A DNA stretch of 6,801 nt from EC70 sp018675395 (lineage in GTDB: Bacteria > Verrucomicrobiota > Verrucomicrobiia > Verrucomicrobiales > DEV007): NCBI GenBank assembly GCA_018675395.1, contig JABGYE010000092.1, positions 1-6,801 on the forward strand, read 5' to 3'. Below the pieces are notes generated by a model, which was not told the DNA's origin, did no database searches, and worked only from the letters and a program-made list of their open reading frames with translations. The first letter of the stretch is position 1, and each line of letters starts with the position of its first letter. Position numbers and translations under genes: made by a program. Positions 1 through 5,811 of this stretch are shown here, piece by piece.

Positions 1-263
1 CAATGGTGAATGCCCCTAAGAATCCATCCGAAAGTCATTTCGTTCTGGATATAGTAAACACTTTCCCAGGCCGTTGTAGCGCTCGGACTGTACGCCATCC
101 AGAGAAATACCCCAGTTATGAATTGAACCATGATGGCGAAGGTCAAGGTGCTGCCCCAAACGTAACGCCACCGAGCTCCTCCAGGGACGCTCTCAAAGAG
201 TGCCTCTTTAGTGATGGATCCAATCCCCGTCCTGTTTTCTAGCCAGCTAAATAGACCTCTCAT
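1..263 (-). CDS. petB: Cytochrome b (N-terminal part) of a bc-type quinol oxidase complex, cut by left window edge
   Basis: This is the membrane subunit that carries the two b haems and the quinol sites of a cytochrome bc/b6f-type complex. Reading leftward from ATG at 263-261, 87 codons are visible before the edge. The translation opens MRGLFSWLENRTGIGSITKE, then has GGARWRYVWGS (res. 29-38), a first membrane helix (about 37-58), SPSATTAWESVYYIQNE (59-75) and FGWILRGIHH (78-87). Gly51 matches a helix-A glycine, and His86 lies at the first b-haem ligand position; the alignment to b6 is gapless over residues 35-86. Residue 35 is Val, where b6 has the Cys that binds haem ci. The start overlaps the Rieske stop by one base (TAATG), which implies translational coupling. 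The rightward open frame at 3-242 is a shadow of this gene. Whether the complete protein is b6-like (short) or full-length cytochrome b cannot be seen. The symbol is family-level; qcrB would be equivalent. Confidence 0.93.
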   Translation of the reverse strand, partial: MRGLFSWLENRTGIGSITKEALFESVPGGARWRYVWGSTLTFAIMVQFITGVFLWMAYSPSATTAWESVYYIQNEMTFGWILRGIHH

Positions 264-826
264 TAAACCTCTACTTTATCCGCAACGCCGGCTTTAAATT
301 TCACAAACGTGACCCAGACCTCTCCCTCGTCTAAAAGATCAGGATCAACTTCTAACTCATCCAAACCCCGAGGACTGACACTTTTCCCTTGAGCGCTTCC
401 ATCAAAACCGAAACTACTCGCATGGCATGGACAGAAAAAGGCAGATCCTTCGGAATTAATGTCAACGCTGCATCCGGCATGAGGGCAACTCGAATTAAAC
501 GCGACAACTTTACCCTCATCAGTTCTACGAAGAAAAACCGAACCGATGGGCTTGTTAGGATACTTGGTCCAAGCATCTTTCCTCTCAGCTACTACCTGAT
601 AGAGCTTAGGAGTACCGTCAGAGGGAATCTCTTCGATGCTTGCAAGACGAACCTTTAATCTACCACCCTTGTCACTGCCCAGTGGAGCTAAGAGTGTAGC
701 GACTCCGGCACCGACAGGAACAGAAACCATAGCTCCCCCTAAAACGATACTGGCTGTTTTTTCTAGGAATTGCCTGCGCTCAGGATCATCGGGTTCGATT
801 GGGTCAGTTCGTAGCGGATCATTCAT
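263..826 (-). CDS. petA: Rieske [2Fe-2S] iron-sulfur subunit of a cytochrome bc-type complex
   Basis: This subunit takes electrons from quinol at cytochrome b and passes them to a cytochrome c. The protein has 187 residues: an acidic N-terminus, a Tat-type motif ERRQFLEK (res. 16-23, Arg17-Arg18), a hydrophobic anchor (about 26-49), and a periplasmic Rieske domain. Cluster motifs are CPHAGC (114-119) and CPCHASSF (132-139). By family rule C114, H116, C132 and H135 bind the cluster, and C119-C134 form a disulfide. Ser137 is kept, but Phe139 replaces the usual Tyr, which in studied Rieske proteins lowers redox potential. I chose the ATG at 826-824 because it gives a normal n-region before the twin arginines. 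The longer frame from 886 would add 20 residues, mostly hydrophobic, that do not fit a Tat leader. It is the first gene of the leftward operon, directly followed by cytochrome b. The symbol follows proteobacterial use; qcrA is an alternative. Confidence 0.95.
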   Translation of the reverse strand: MNDPLRTDPIEPDDPERRQFLEKTASIVLGGAMVSVPVGAGVATLLAPLGSDKGGRLKVRLASIEEIPSDGTPKLYQVVAERKDAWTKYPNKPIGSVFLRRTDEGKVVAFNSSCPHAGCSVDINSEGSAFFCPCHASSFGFDGSAQGKSVSPRGLDELEVDPDLLDEGEVWVTFVKFKAGVADKVEV

Positions 827-830
827 AATC

Positions 831-836
831 AGTATA
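831..836 (-). promoter_or_regulatory. Possible -10 element for the Rieske-cytochrome b operon
   Basis: The minus strand reads TATACT only four bases before the chosen Rieske ATG. No convincing -35 box lies 16-18 bp upstream, and no Shine-Dalgarno sequence is present. If used, transcription would start at or just inside the ATG, giving a leaderless or nearly leaderless message. This is a weak call based on one hexamer in AT-rich DNA; the real promoter could lie further back in the 125-bp divergent region. Confidence 0.2.
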
Positions 837-939
837 GCAACACAATGTGCTCCAATAGAAACTTCCAAACAAACTAAAACTAACACAAAGAGTTGCTCAG
901 ATTGGACTTTTTAACGAGACAGGCACTCATTTCTTGTTT

Positions 940-945
940 TATATT
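940..945 (+). promoter_or_regulatory. Possible -10 element for the rightward sugar gene cluster
   Basis: TATATT lies six bases before the chosen ATG at 952, the spacing expected if transcription starts at the A of the ATG. The upstream -35 match is poor (GAGACA at 916-921, spacer 18), and no ribosome binding site precedes the ATG. The divergent region 827-951 must hold promoters for both directions, but I see no clear operator palindrome in it. Confidence 0.22.
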
Positions 946-951
946 AACAGA

Positions 952-1902
952 ATGGCAACAAACCTCCAAAATCGTAGAAATTTCTTGAAATCAGCAAGTG
1001 CACTCACAGGCGGAATTCTTGGCTCAGGATCTGCCACTTCATCAGCTGCAAATGAGGAACGTCCGCCCATCAACTCAAATTCCATAGGCGTTTCAACTTA
1101 TTCGTATTGGGGCTTCAGAAGAAAGGAATTCAGACCCATTGAGAAGTGCCTCGACATTGCCGCTGATCAAGGATTTGACGGAGTCGAAATACTCCAAGTT
1201 CAAATGGAAGACTTCGCTCCATCCTATTTACAGAAAATTAAGAAACATGCATTCTTGAACGGCTTGGCACTCATGGGATTATCCACTCATCAGGACTTCG
1301 TTGATCCCGACGCTTACAAAAGAAGGCACAATGTAGAGCAGACCATATTCTACATCCGTCAAGCAGCTGACTTGGGAATTCCAACGATAAGGATAAATAC
1401 CGGCCGGTGGAACACGTCAAAGAATTTTGATCACCTCATGGAAAACAAAGGCATCGAACCAGTACTCGAAGGACACACAGAAAAAGAAGGCTACGAATGG
1501 GTCATCGATTCGATAGGAAGGTTGGTCGGAGAAGCAGAGAAAGCTGGCGTAATCCTCGGCTTAGAAAATCACTGGGGACTGGGCCTCACTCCGGAAGGTG
1601 TATTGAAAATAATTAATGCGATCAAATCGCCTTGGCTTCAAGTCACTCTAGACACAGGGAATTTTCTAGAAAATCCATATGAGCGGCTTTCCATGCTTGC
1701 AGATAAAACAGTTCTACTTCAGGCGAAAACTTATTATGGCGGAGGTCGTTGGTACACACTTGATCTGGACTATGAAAAGATTGCAAAAATTATGCACAAG
1801 GCAAATTATCGAGGATGGGTGTCCTTGGAATTTGAAGGAAAAGAAGATCCCGTCTCAGGTTGCAAAAAAAGCTTAGAACTCCTTCGTAAAGCTTTCGGTT
1901 AA
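952..1902 (+). CDS. Tat-exported sugar phosphate isomerase/epimerase-like TIM-barrel protein
   Basis: This 316-residue protein belongs to the xylose isomerase-like / AP endonuclease 2 TIM-barrel superfamily, whose members isomerise or epimerise sugars and polyols using a divalent metal. The N-terminus carries a Tat signal, NRRNFLKSASALTGG (res. 7-21), followed by a Ser/Ala-rich stretch, so export is predicted. The barrel begins at about residue 44 (SIGVSTYSYWGF). Family landmarks are GFDGVEIL with Glu79, STHQDF with His113, LGLENHWG with Glu205 and His207, LDTGNFLENP with Asp234, and WVSLEFEG with Glu293. Glu79, Glu205, Asp234 and Glu293 are the likely metal or catalytic acids. The strand that often reads V-H-x-K-D is LLQAKTYY here, with Gln257 where His is common. 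A TTG start at 934 would add six residues; I prefer ATG 952 because it places the twin arginines at residues 8-9. An SGNH hydrolase follows 18 bp downstream. The substrate is unknown. Confidence 0.88.
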   Translation: MATNLQNRRNFLKSASALTGGILGSGSATSSAANEERPPINSNSIGVSTYSYWGFRRKEFRPIEKCLDIAADQGFDGVEILQVQMEDFAPSYLQKIKKHAFLNGLALMGLSTHQDFVDPDAYKRRHNVEQTIFYIRQAADLGIPTIRINTGRWNTSKNFDHLMENKGIEPVLEGHTEKEGYEWVIDSIGRLVGEAEKAGVILGLENHWGLGLTPEGVLKIINAIKSPWLQVTLDTGNFLENPYERLSMLADKTVLLQAKTYYGGGRWYTLDLDYEKIAKIMHKANYRGWVSLEFEGKEDPVSGCKKSLELLRKAFG

Positions 1903-1920
1903 TATTTATCCTAATCAAAA

Positions 1921-2568
1921 ATGAAATTAATACTCTTAACTCTCCTCTCCGTCTCGTTATTTTCAGTCAACGCATTCTCAGAAACCATCAAAGTCGCATG
2001 CGTAGGTGACAGCATCACATACGGCGCCGGCATCAAAGATAGAAAAAATATGAATTACCCGGTCCAACTTGGCAAATTGCTAGGCCCCAAATATGAGGTC
2101 AAAAATTTCGGGAATAGCGGATCAACGATGCTAAAGAAAGGCGACAAGCCGTTCTGGAAACAACGAGAATACAAGGCTTCACTAGATTTTAACCCAAACA
2201 TAGTAGTCATCAAACTAGGAACCAATGACACTAAACCACAAAACTGGAAACACGGTGCAGAGTATTCAGATGATTATAAATCAATGATTTCTGCCTTTGC
2301 AGAGCTCTCATCAAAACCAAAAATCTACATTTGCCTTCCGGTGCCGGTCGTTAAGACTCGATGGGGAATAACTGATGCAATTGTTAACAAAGACATTATA
2401 CCAGCGCTCAAGAAACTTTCCGCTCAAACTAAATGTGAAATCATTGATTTGAACTCACCATTTAAAGGTAAACATCAGCTCATACCTGATCACGTTCACC
2501 CGAACGGTGCCGGCGCAACCATCATTGCTAAAACTGTTTGGAATAGTATACATAAAAATCAAAATTGA
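1921..2568 (+). CDS. Secreted SGNH/GDSL-family hydrolase (probable carbohydrate esterase)
   Basis: This 215-residue protein has a Sec signal peptide (res. 1 to about 19, MKLILLTLLSVSLFSVNAFS) and all SGNH blocks in order. Block I is GDSITYGAGI (29-38) with nucleophile Ser31. Block II is GNSGST (64-69) with the probable oxyanion Gly67. Block III is KLGTNDTK (98-105) with Asn102. Block V is PDHVHPNGAG (189-198) with Asp190 and His193. The catalytic set is complete and the length is normal for a single-domain member. Relatives include acetylxylan, rhamnogalacturonan and sialate O-acetylesterases, lysophospholipases and arylesterases, so the exact reaction is not fixed by sequence. Placement between a sugar isomerase-like gene and a sugar importer favours deacylation of a carbohydrate (inference). 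The start ATG follows the previous stop by 18 bp with no Shine-Dalgarno sequence, only an A-rich leader. Confidence 0.9.
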   Translation: MKLILLTLLSVSLFSVNAFSETIKVACVGDSITYGAGIKDRKNMNYPVQLGKLLGPKYEVKNFGNSGSTMLKKGDKPFWKQREYKASLDFNPNIVVIKLGTNDTKPQNWKHGAEYSDDYKSMISAFAELSSKPKIYICLPVPVVKTRWGITDAIVNKDIIPALKKLSAQTKCEIIDLNSPFKGKHQLIPDHVHPNGAGATIIAKTVWNSIHKNQN

Positions 2569-2602
2569 ATAGCCAAACCTGAGCCCAAAGATCGGCAGAA
2601 AA

Positions 2603-3079
2603 ATGAGAACTAAAGAACATAAACTTTATACACTACGGCTGCTGCCATTGATGTGCTTATTTTTCATTTTCAATCAATCCGAATCACTAGCTCAGATCAA
2701 AGCCAATAATAAAACCATATCTGGATCAGGTCAGTTCGGAGGTGCTTCGATCACCACTCCAAAGGCTGCCCCCGTCAAAAGAGAGGTAAAAAAAATCACC
2801 TACTTGGCAGTAACCGACGACAAGGCATGGATCAACAATGAAGGAAAAACCATCAAAGGAAGACTCGTCGCATTTGACCCGGGCAATAAAGAAAAGTTCA
2901 TACCTCCAACAATCATTAAAGATAACAACGTAAGAATGCTAATAGGCAACAAAGCTTACGTCTTTCCCTTAGAGAAACTCAAAGAAGATAACCGCAAAGA
3001 AATCCTAAATCTTAATAATGGCTTTAAAGCCCATTATGAGCGGGTAAAAGAAGCCCAGAAAAAAAAGGATTCTCAATAG
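2603..3079 (+). CDS. Small exported protein with an SHD1-like domain, function unknown
   Basis: This 158-residue protein starts with a probable signal peptide: basic n-region MRTKEHKLYTLR, hydrophobic core (about 13-24), and likely cleavage after SLA (res. 28-30). A Gly/Ser/Pro-rich linker (about 35-60) leads to one compact region (about 65-137). That region reads KAWINNEGKTIKGRLVAFDP (74-93), then NNVRMLIGNKAYVFPLEKLK (108-127), then EDNRKEILN. The order W-x-x-x-(D/E)G-x(2-4)-G-x-L-V, then V-x-(L/M) with a short turn, then V-x-P-L-x-K-L followed by an acidic-D/N patch, resembles SHD1 (SLA1 homology 1) domains. Exported PVC proteins commonly carry these. The match is by eye and imperfect. The C-terminus is Lys-rich and charged. 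Two runs of eight A (2788-2795 and 3059-3066) lie within the gene. It sits 34 bp after the hydrolase and 66 bp before the importer. It could be a carbohydrate-locus accessory protein; no enzymatic motif is visible. Confidence 0.75.
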   Translation: MRTKEHKLYTLRLLPLMCLFFIFNQSESLAQIKANNKTISGSGQFGGASITTPKAAPVKREVKKITYLAVTDDKAWINNEGKTIKGRLVAFDPGNKEKFIPPTIIKDNNVRMLIGNKAYVFPLEKLKEDNRKEILNLNNGFKAHYERVKEAQKKKDSQ

Positions 3080-3103
3080 CACGTTTTTTGCCTCTAATAC
3101 CAA

Positions 3104-3109
3104 TATAAA
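3104..3109 (+). promoter_or_regulatory. Possible -10 element ahead of the importer genes
   Basis: The gap 3080-3145 is the longest in the rightward gene train (66 bp) and is AT-rich. It contains TATAAA (TATAAAT to 3110), about 36 bp before the binding-protein ATG. No good -35 hexamer lies 17 bp upstream (ACGTTT at 3081-3086). An internal promoter boosting the binding protein over upstream genes would make sense, because binding proteins are usually needed in excess, but the sequence support is weak. Confidence 0.22.
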
Positions 3110-3145
3110 TAGAAAATTTCCAACTAAACGAAACAATCAGAATTC

Positions 3146-4234
3146 ATGAAACTTAAATTCTTTAATATCCTTAAAACATTAACTCTAATCGCCGCTGCGA
3201 TAAACATGATCTCATGTGGAGGAGATTCTAATAAAGAATCCGCATCAACTGGATCACAAGAAGTTTGGACTTTCCCTGAACATATCAGGTCAATGTCCGA
3301 GTCTTATAAAGAAACTTCATCAGCAGAATCACAAGCCACAAAACCAAAAGTGAAATTAGCATTTATGACAAATGCTACGGCCGATTTCTGGTCCTTCGGA
3401 AAGGCTGGAGCTGAAAAAGCAGCTTCAGAACATGATGACATCGAAATTGAATTCAAAATGGGTGACGGAACAGCCGCTAAACAGAGAGAAATATGTGATT
3501 CTTTACTCGTCAGAGGGTTTAAAGGAATCGCCATCAGTCCTCCAAACCCAAAAGGTCAACAGTACCACCTCAACGGATGGGCAAAGAAGGCTGCAATTAT
3601 TACGGTTGATAGCGATGCTCCAAAGTCTGATCGCTTGTTTTATTTAGGAACAAACAATGTTGAAGCAGGGCGCCAAGCGGGAGAACTTCTAAAGGAGGCA
3701 TTACCTAATGGCGGTCAAGTCATGGTCTTTGTCGGTGTAGGAGACCAGGCAAATGCAGTCGAACGTTATCAAGGCCTAAAGGAAGCGGTAGAGGGAACAA
3801 AAATTGAGATTTTAGATCTTAGGACGGATGAAGCCAATATCGGAAAAGCCAGAAGAAATGCTGAAGACACGCTTACAAAGTACCCAAACCTTGCAGGTAT
3901 GGTTGGACTCTGGGCCTACAACGCCCCTGCATGCCTCAAAGCAGTCAGAGACAAGGGCGCCATAGGGAAGGTTAAAATAGTAGCTTTCGATGAAGAAGTT
4001 GAAACTCTTAAAGCCATTGATGCCGGTGAAATTCATGGGACCGTCGTTCAACAACCATATGAATTTGGATATCAGGCAATTAAGGCCCTACGCTCAATCA
4101 TAATTGAAGGTAAATCACCACAAGACCTTGAGCTTCCTGACACTAGACAGAAATTCATTGCTACGAAAATGATCCGCAAAGGAGGCGGCGAAGCCTATCT
4201 GAAGCAATGTCAGGAATGGAAAAGTGGTAATTAA
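3146..4234 (+). CDS. rbsB: Sugar ABC importer substrate-binding lipoprotein (ribose/galactose-binding class)
   Basis: This is a periplasmic binding protein of the RbsB-like type 1 fold (Peripla_BP_4) that captures a sugar and delivers it to the permease. It has 362 residues. The signal peptide ends in MISC, so Cys24 would be lipidated, tethering the protein to a membrane. A Ser/Glu-rich linker of about 43 residues leads to the first lobe strand VKLAFMTNATADFW (res. 69-82). Family landmarks are GFKGIAISPPNP (124-135), TVDSDAP (153-159), YLGTNNVEAGRQAGELL (166-182), ERYQGLKEAV (206-215), GLWAYNAPACLKAV (254-267), KIVAFDEE (277-284) and GTVVQQPYEFGYQAI (298-312). This last segment is highly typical of sugar-binding members. 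The gene is 35 bp upstream of the ATPase. The substrate is not determined: sugar-contact residues probably include Phe81-Trp82, Asp155/Asp157, Arg207, Asp282 and Gln303, by analogy with RbsB. The gene symbol is family-level only. Confidence 0.93.
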   Translation: MKLKFFNILKTLTLIAAAINMISCGGDSNKESASTGSQEVWTFPEHIRSMSESYKETSSAESQATKPKVKLAFMTNATADFWSFGKAGAEKAASEHDDIEIEFKMGDGTAAKQREICDSLLVRGFKGIAISPPNPKGQQYHLNGWAKKAAIITVDSDAPKSDRLFYLGTNNVEAGRQAGELLKEALPNGGQVMVFVGVGDQANAVERYQGLKEAVEGTKIEILDLRTDEANIGKARRNAEDTLTKYPNLAGMVGLWAYNAPACLKAVRDKGAIGKVKIVAFDEEVETLKAIDAGEIHGTVVQQPYEFGYQAIKALRSIIIEGKSPQDLELPDTRQKFIATKMIRKGGGEAYLKQCQEWKSGN

Positions 4235-4269
4235 TACCCCTTTCATCACAGAAATAAAAGACCCATACC

Positions 4270-5790
4270 TTGAGCGTCTCTCCTGACAAAACTGTCCCTG
4301 CACTCCGAATGCATGGGATTAATAAATCCTTTCCGGGAGTTCGCGCCCTAATTGATGTTAACTTCGAAATATCAAGCAGTGAGGTCGTAGCATTGATAGG
4401 AGAGAACGGCGCGGGAAAATCCACACTGATGAATATTCTCGGGGGAGTTCATCAGCCAGATTCCGGGACAATCGAGGTTAATAACAACATCACTTCTATA
4501 AAGTCAGTCTCCCATGCCGATCAGCTCGGCATAGGCTTTGTCCATCAAGAACTTAACATTCTCGATAACCTTGACGTGGGTGCCAATGTTTTCCTTGGCA
4601 GGGAACCTCGCCGACTTGGGATAATTGACACAAAAAGCATTTCCAAACAGACAAAACCCTTCATTGAAATGCTCGGCCTCGACATTTCTCCTGACACTCC
4701 AGTCTCAGAGCTATCGATCGGCCAACAACAAATGGTCGAGATCGCAAAGGCTCTTTCCAAAAACGCTAAAATCATTATCATGGACGAACCAACGTCCAGC
4801 CTCACTCTGTCCGAAACCGACAAACTTCTAAGCGTCATTTCAGAACTTCGCGTAAAAGGAATTGCCATCATTTATATTTCGCACCGGTTAGGCGAAGTTA
4901 GCCAATGCGCTGATCGTGTAGTCGCACTTCGTGACGGGGCCAATGCTGGAGAACTTTCAAGAAATGAAATCACCCACGATGCAATGGTCAGCCTCATGGT
5001 GGGAAGAACACTCGAAAGAAACACTCATGAGCATTCGCAAATAAATACCGACGATAAGGGACTAGAAATATCAAATTTAAGGACCTCCACCTATCCAGAT
5101 TGCAAAGTAAGTTTCCACGTTGCTGCTGGAGAAATCTTAGGAATGGCAGGGCTAGTCGGAGCTGGACGCTCTGAGCTCGCTCAAACCGTATTTGGAGTCG
5201 ACCCAGCCCTCGACGGAGAAGTCAAAATAAACGACGAAGGCGTTAAAAGAGGGTCATCAAGAGCATCAATTAATGCAGGAATTTATCTCGCTCCTGAAGA
5301 TCGCAAAAGGACAGGCCTAGTGACCGAATTTGACATAAGTAAAAATGTTTCGCTCGCCTCACTGCGGAAGTACTCCAATAAATTAGGCCTCATTGATAAC
5401 AACGCAGAAGATGTCGCAGCGGAACATCAAGTGGAAAGCTTAAACATTAAGACCCCATCGACCCAAACCCCAGTTATTAATCTGAGTGGAGGCAATCAAC
5501 AAAAGGTAGTCCTAGCAAAGTGGCTCTCAATGGAACCAAAGGCCATAATATTTGATGAACCCACCAGAGGCATTGATGTCGGAGCCAAAGCTGAGATCTA
5601 CAAATTAATGCGCAACTTAGCCAAGCAAGGAGTTGCCATCTGGATGATATCAAGTGACATGGAAGAAGTCCTCGGAATCAGCGATAGAATAGCAGTTATG
5701 CATGAGGGGAAAATTACCGGCGAAATTGAACGTGAAAGTTTTTCAGAAGAAGCAATCATGCACCTCGCCGTTGGTGGTAAGAATCAATAG
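4270..5790 (+). CDS. rbsA: Sugar ABC importer ATPase with two nucleotide-binding domains (RbsA/MglA class)
   Basis: This cytoplasmic subunit powers sugar import. Its 506 residues match the family's usual size. Domain 1 has Walker A GENGAGKST (44-52), Q-loop VHQEL (91-95), signature LSIGQQQ (148-154), Walker B IIIMDEP (168-174) and switch His205. Domain 2 has a degenerate Walker A, GLVGAGRSE (294-302), with Arg300 for Lys. It also has an intact LSGGNQQ (405-411) and Walker B AIIFDEP (425-431), with ISSDMEE (460-466) lacking the switch His. This asymmetry is normal for the family: one active and one non-canonical site. The TTG at 4270 is the best start, because an in-frame stop at 4255 excludes earlier ones. 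The first ATG (4309-4311, Met14) would remove the start of the first beta strand (PALRMHGINKSFPG). No Shine-Dalgarno sequence is obvious. It lies 35 bp after the binding protein and 21 bp before the permease. Confidence 0.95.
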   Translation: MSVSPDKTVPALRMHGINKSFPGVRALIDVNFEISSSEVVALIGENGAGKSTLMNILGGVHQPDSGTIEVNNNITSIKSVSHADQLGIGFVHQELNILDNLDVGANVFLGREPRRLGIIDTKSISKQTKPFIEMLGLDISPDTPVSELSIGQQQMVEIAKALSKNAKIIIMDEPTSSLTLSETDKLLSVISELRVKGIAIIYISHRLGEVSQCADRVVALRDGANAGELSRNEITHDAMVSLMVGRTLERNTHEHSQINTDDKGLEISNLRTSTYPDCKVSFHVAAGEILGMAGLVGAGRSELAQTVFGVDPALDGEVKINDEGVKRGSSRASINAGIYLAPEDRKRTGLVTEFDISKNVSLASLRKYSNKLGLIDNNAEDVAAEHQVESLNIKTPSTQTPVINLSGGNQQKVVLAKWLSMEPKAIIFDEPTRGIDVGAKAEIYKLMRNLAKQGVAIWMISSDMEEVLGISDRIAVMHEGKITGEIERESFSEEAIMHLAVGGKNQ

Positions 5791-5811
5791 CAACGAATCA
5801 GAAATCAAGTA

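Noticed and set aside
3..242. Rightward 79-codon open frame at the left edge
   Set aside because: The opposite strand encodes an unmistakable cytochrome b N-terminus over the same bases; the rightward product resembles nothing.
827..886. Longer Rieske start giving 20 extra residues
   Set aside because: The extra residues form a hydrophobic Cys-containing stretch ahead of a normal Tat n-region; the internal ATG at 826 gives a standard leader.
389..914. Two rightward open frames (389-658, 636-914) and one leftward frame (352-576) over the Rieske gene
   Set aside because: They overlap the Rieske coding sequence, which has full cluster motifs; their products have no recognisable domains.
2788..3066. 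Two A8 tracts in the SHD1-like gene as programmed frameshift sites
   Set aside because: The reading frame is intact through both, the second lies seven codons from the end, and no stimulatory structure or useful alternative frame is seen.
3059..3090. A-run followed by T-run resembling a terminator between the SHD1-like gene and the binding protein
   Set aside because: The only possible stem is A-T pairs with a long loop; there is no GC-rich hairpin before the T-run.
3121..3160. GAATT/AATTC inverted repeat and an AAACGAAAC string near the binding-protein start as an operator
   Set aside because: The repeat is five bases with an 11-base spacer, expected by chance in AT-rich DNA; the string has no matching half-site.
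5149..5175. Degenerate second Walker A (GLVGAGRSE) as sign of a damaged ATPase
   Set aside because: RbsA/MglA-class double ATPases normally have this non-canonical second site; the rest of the domain is intact.
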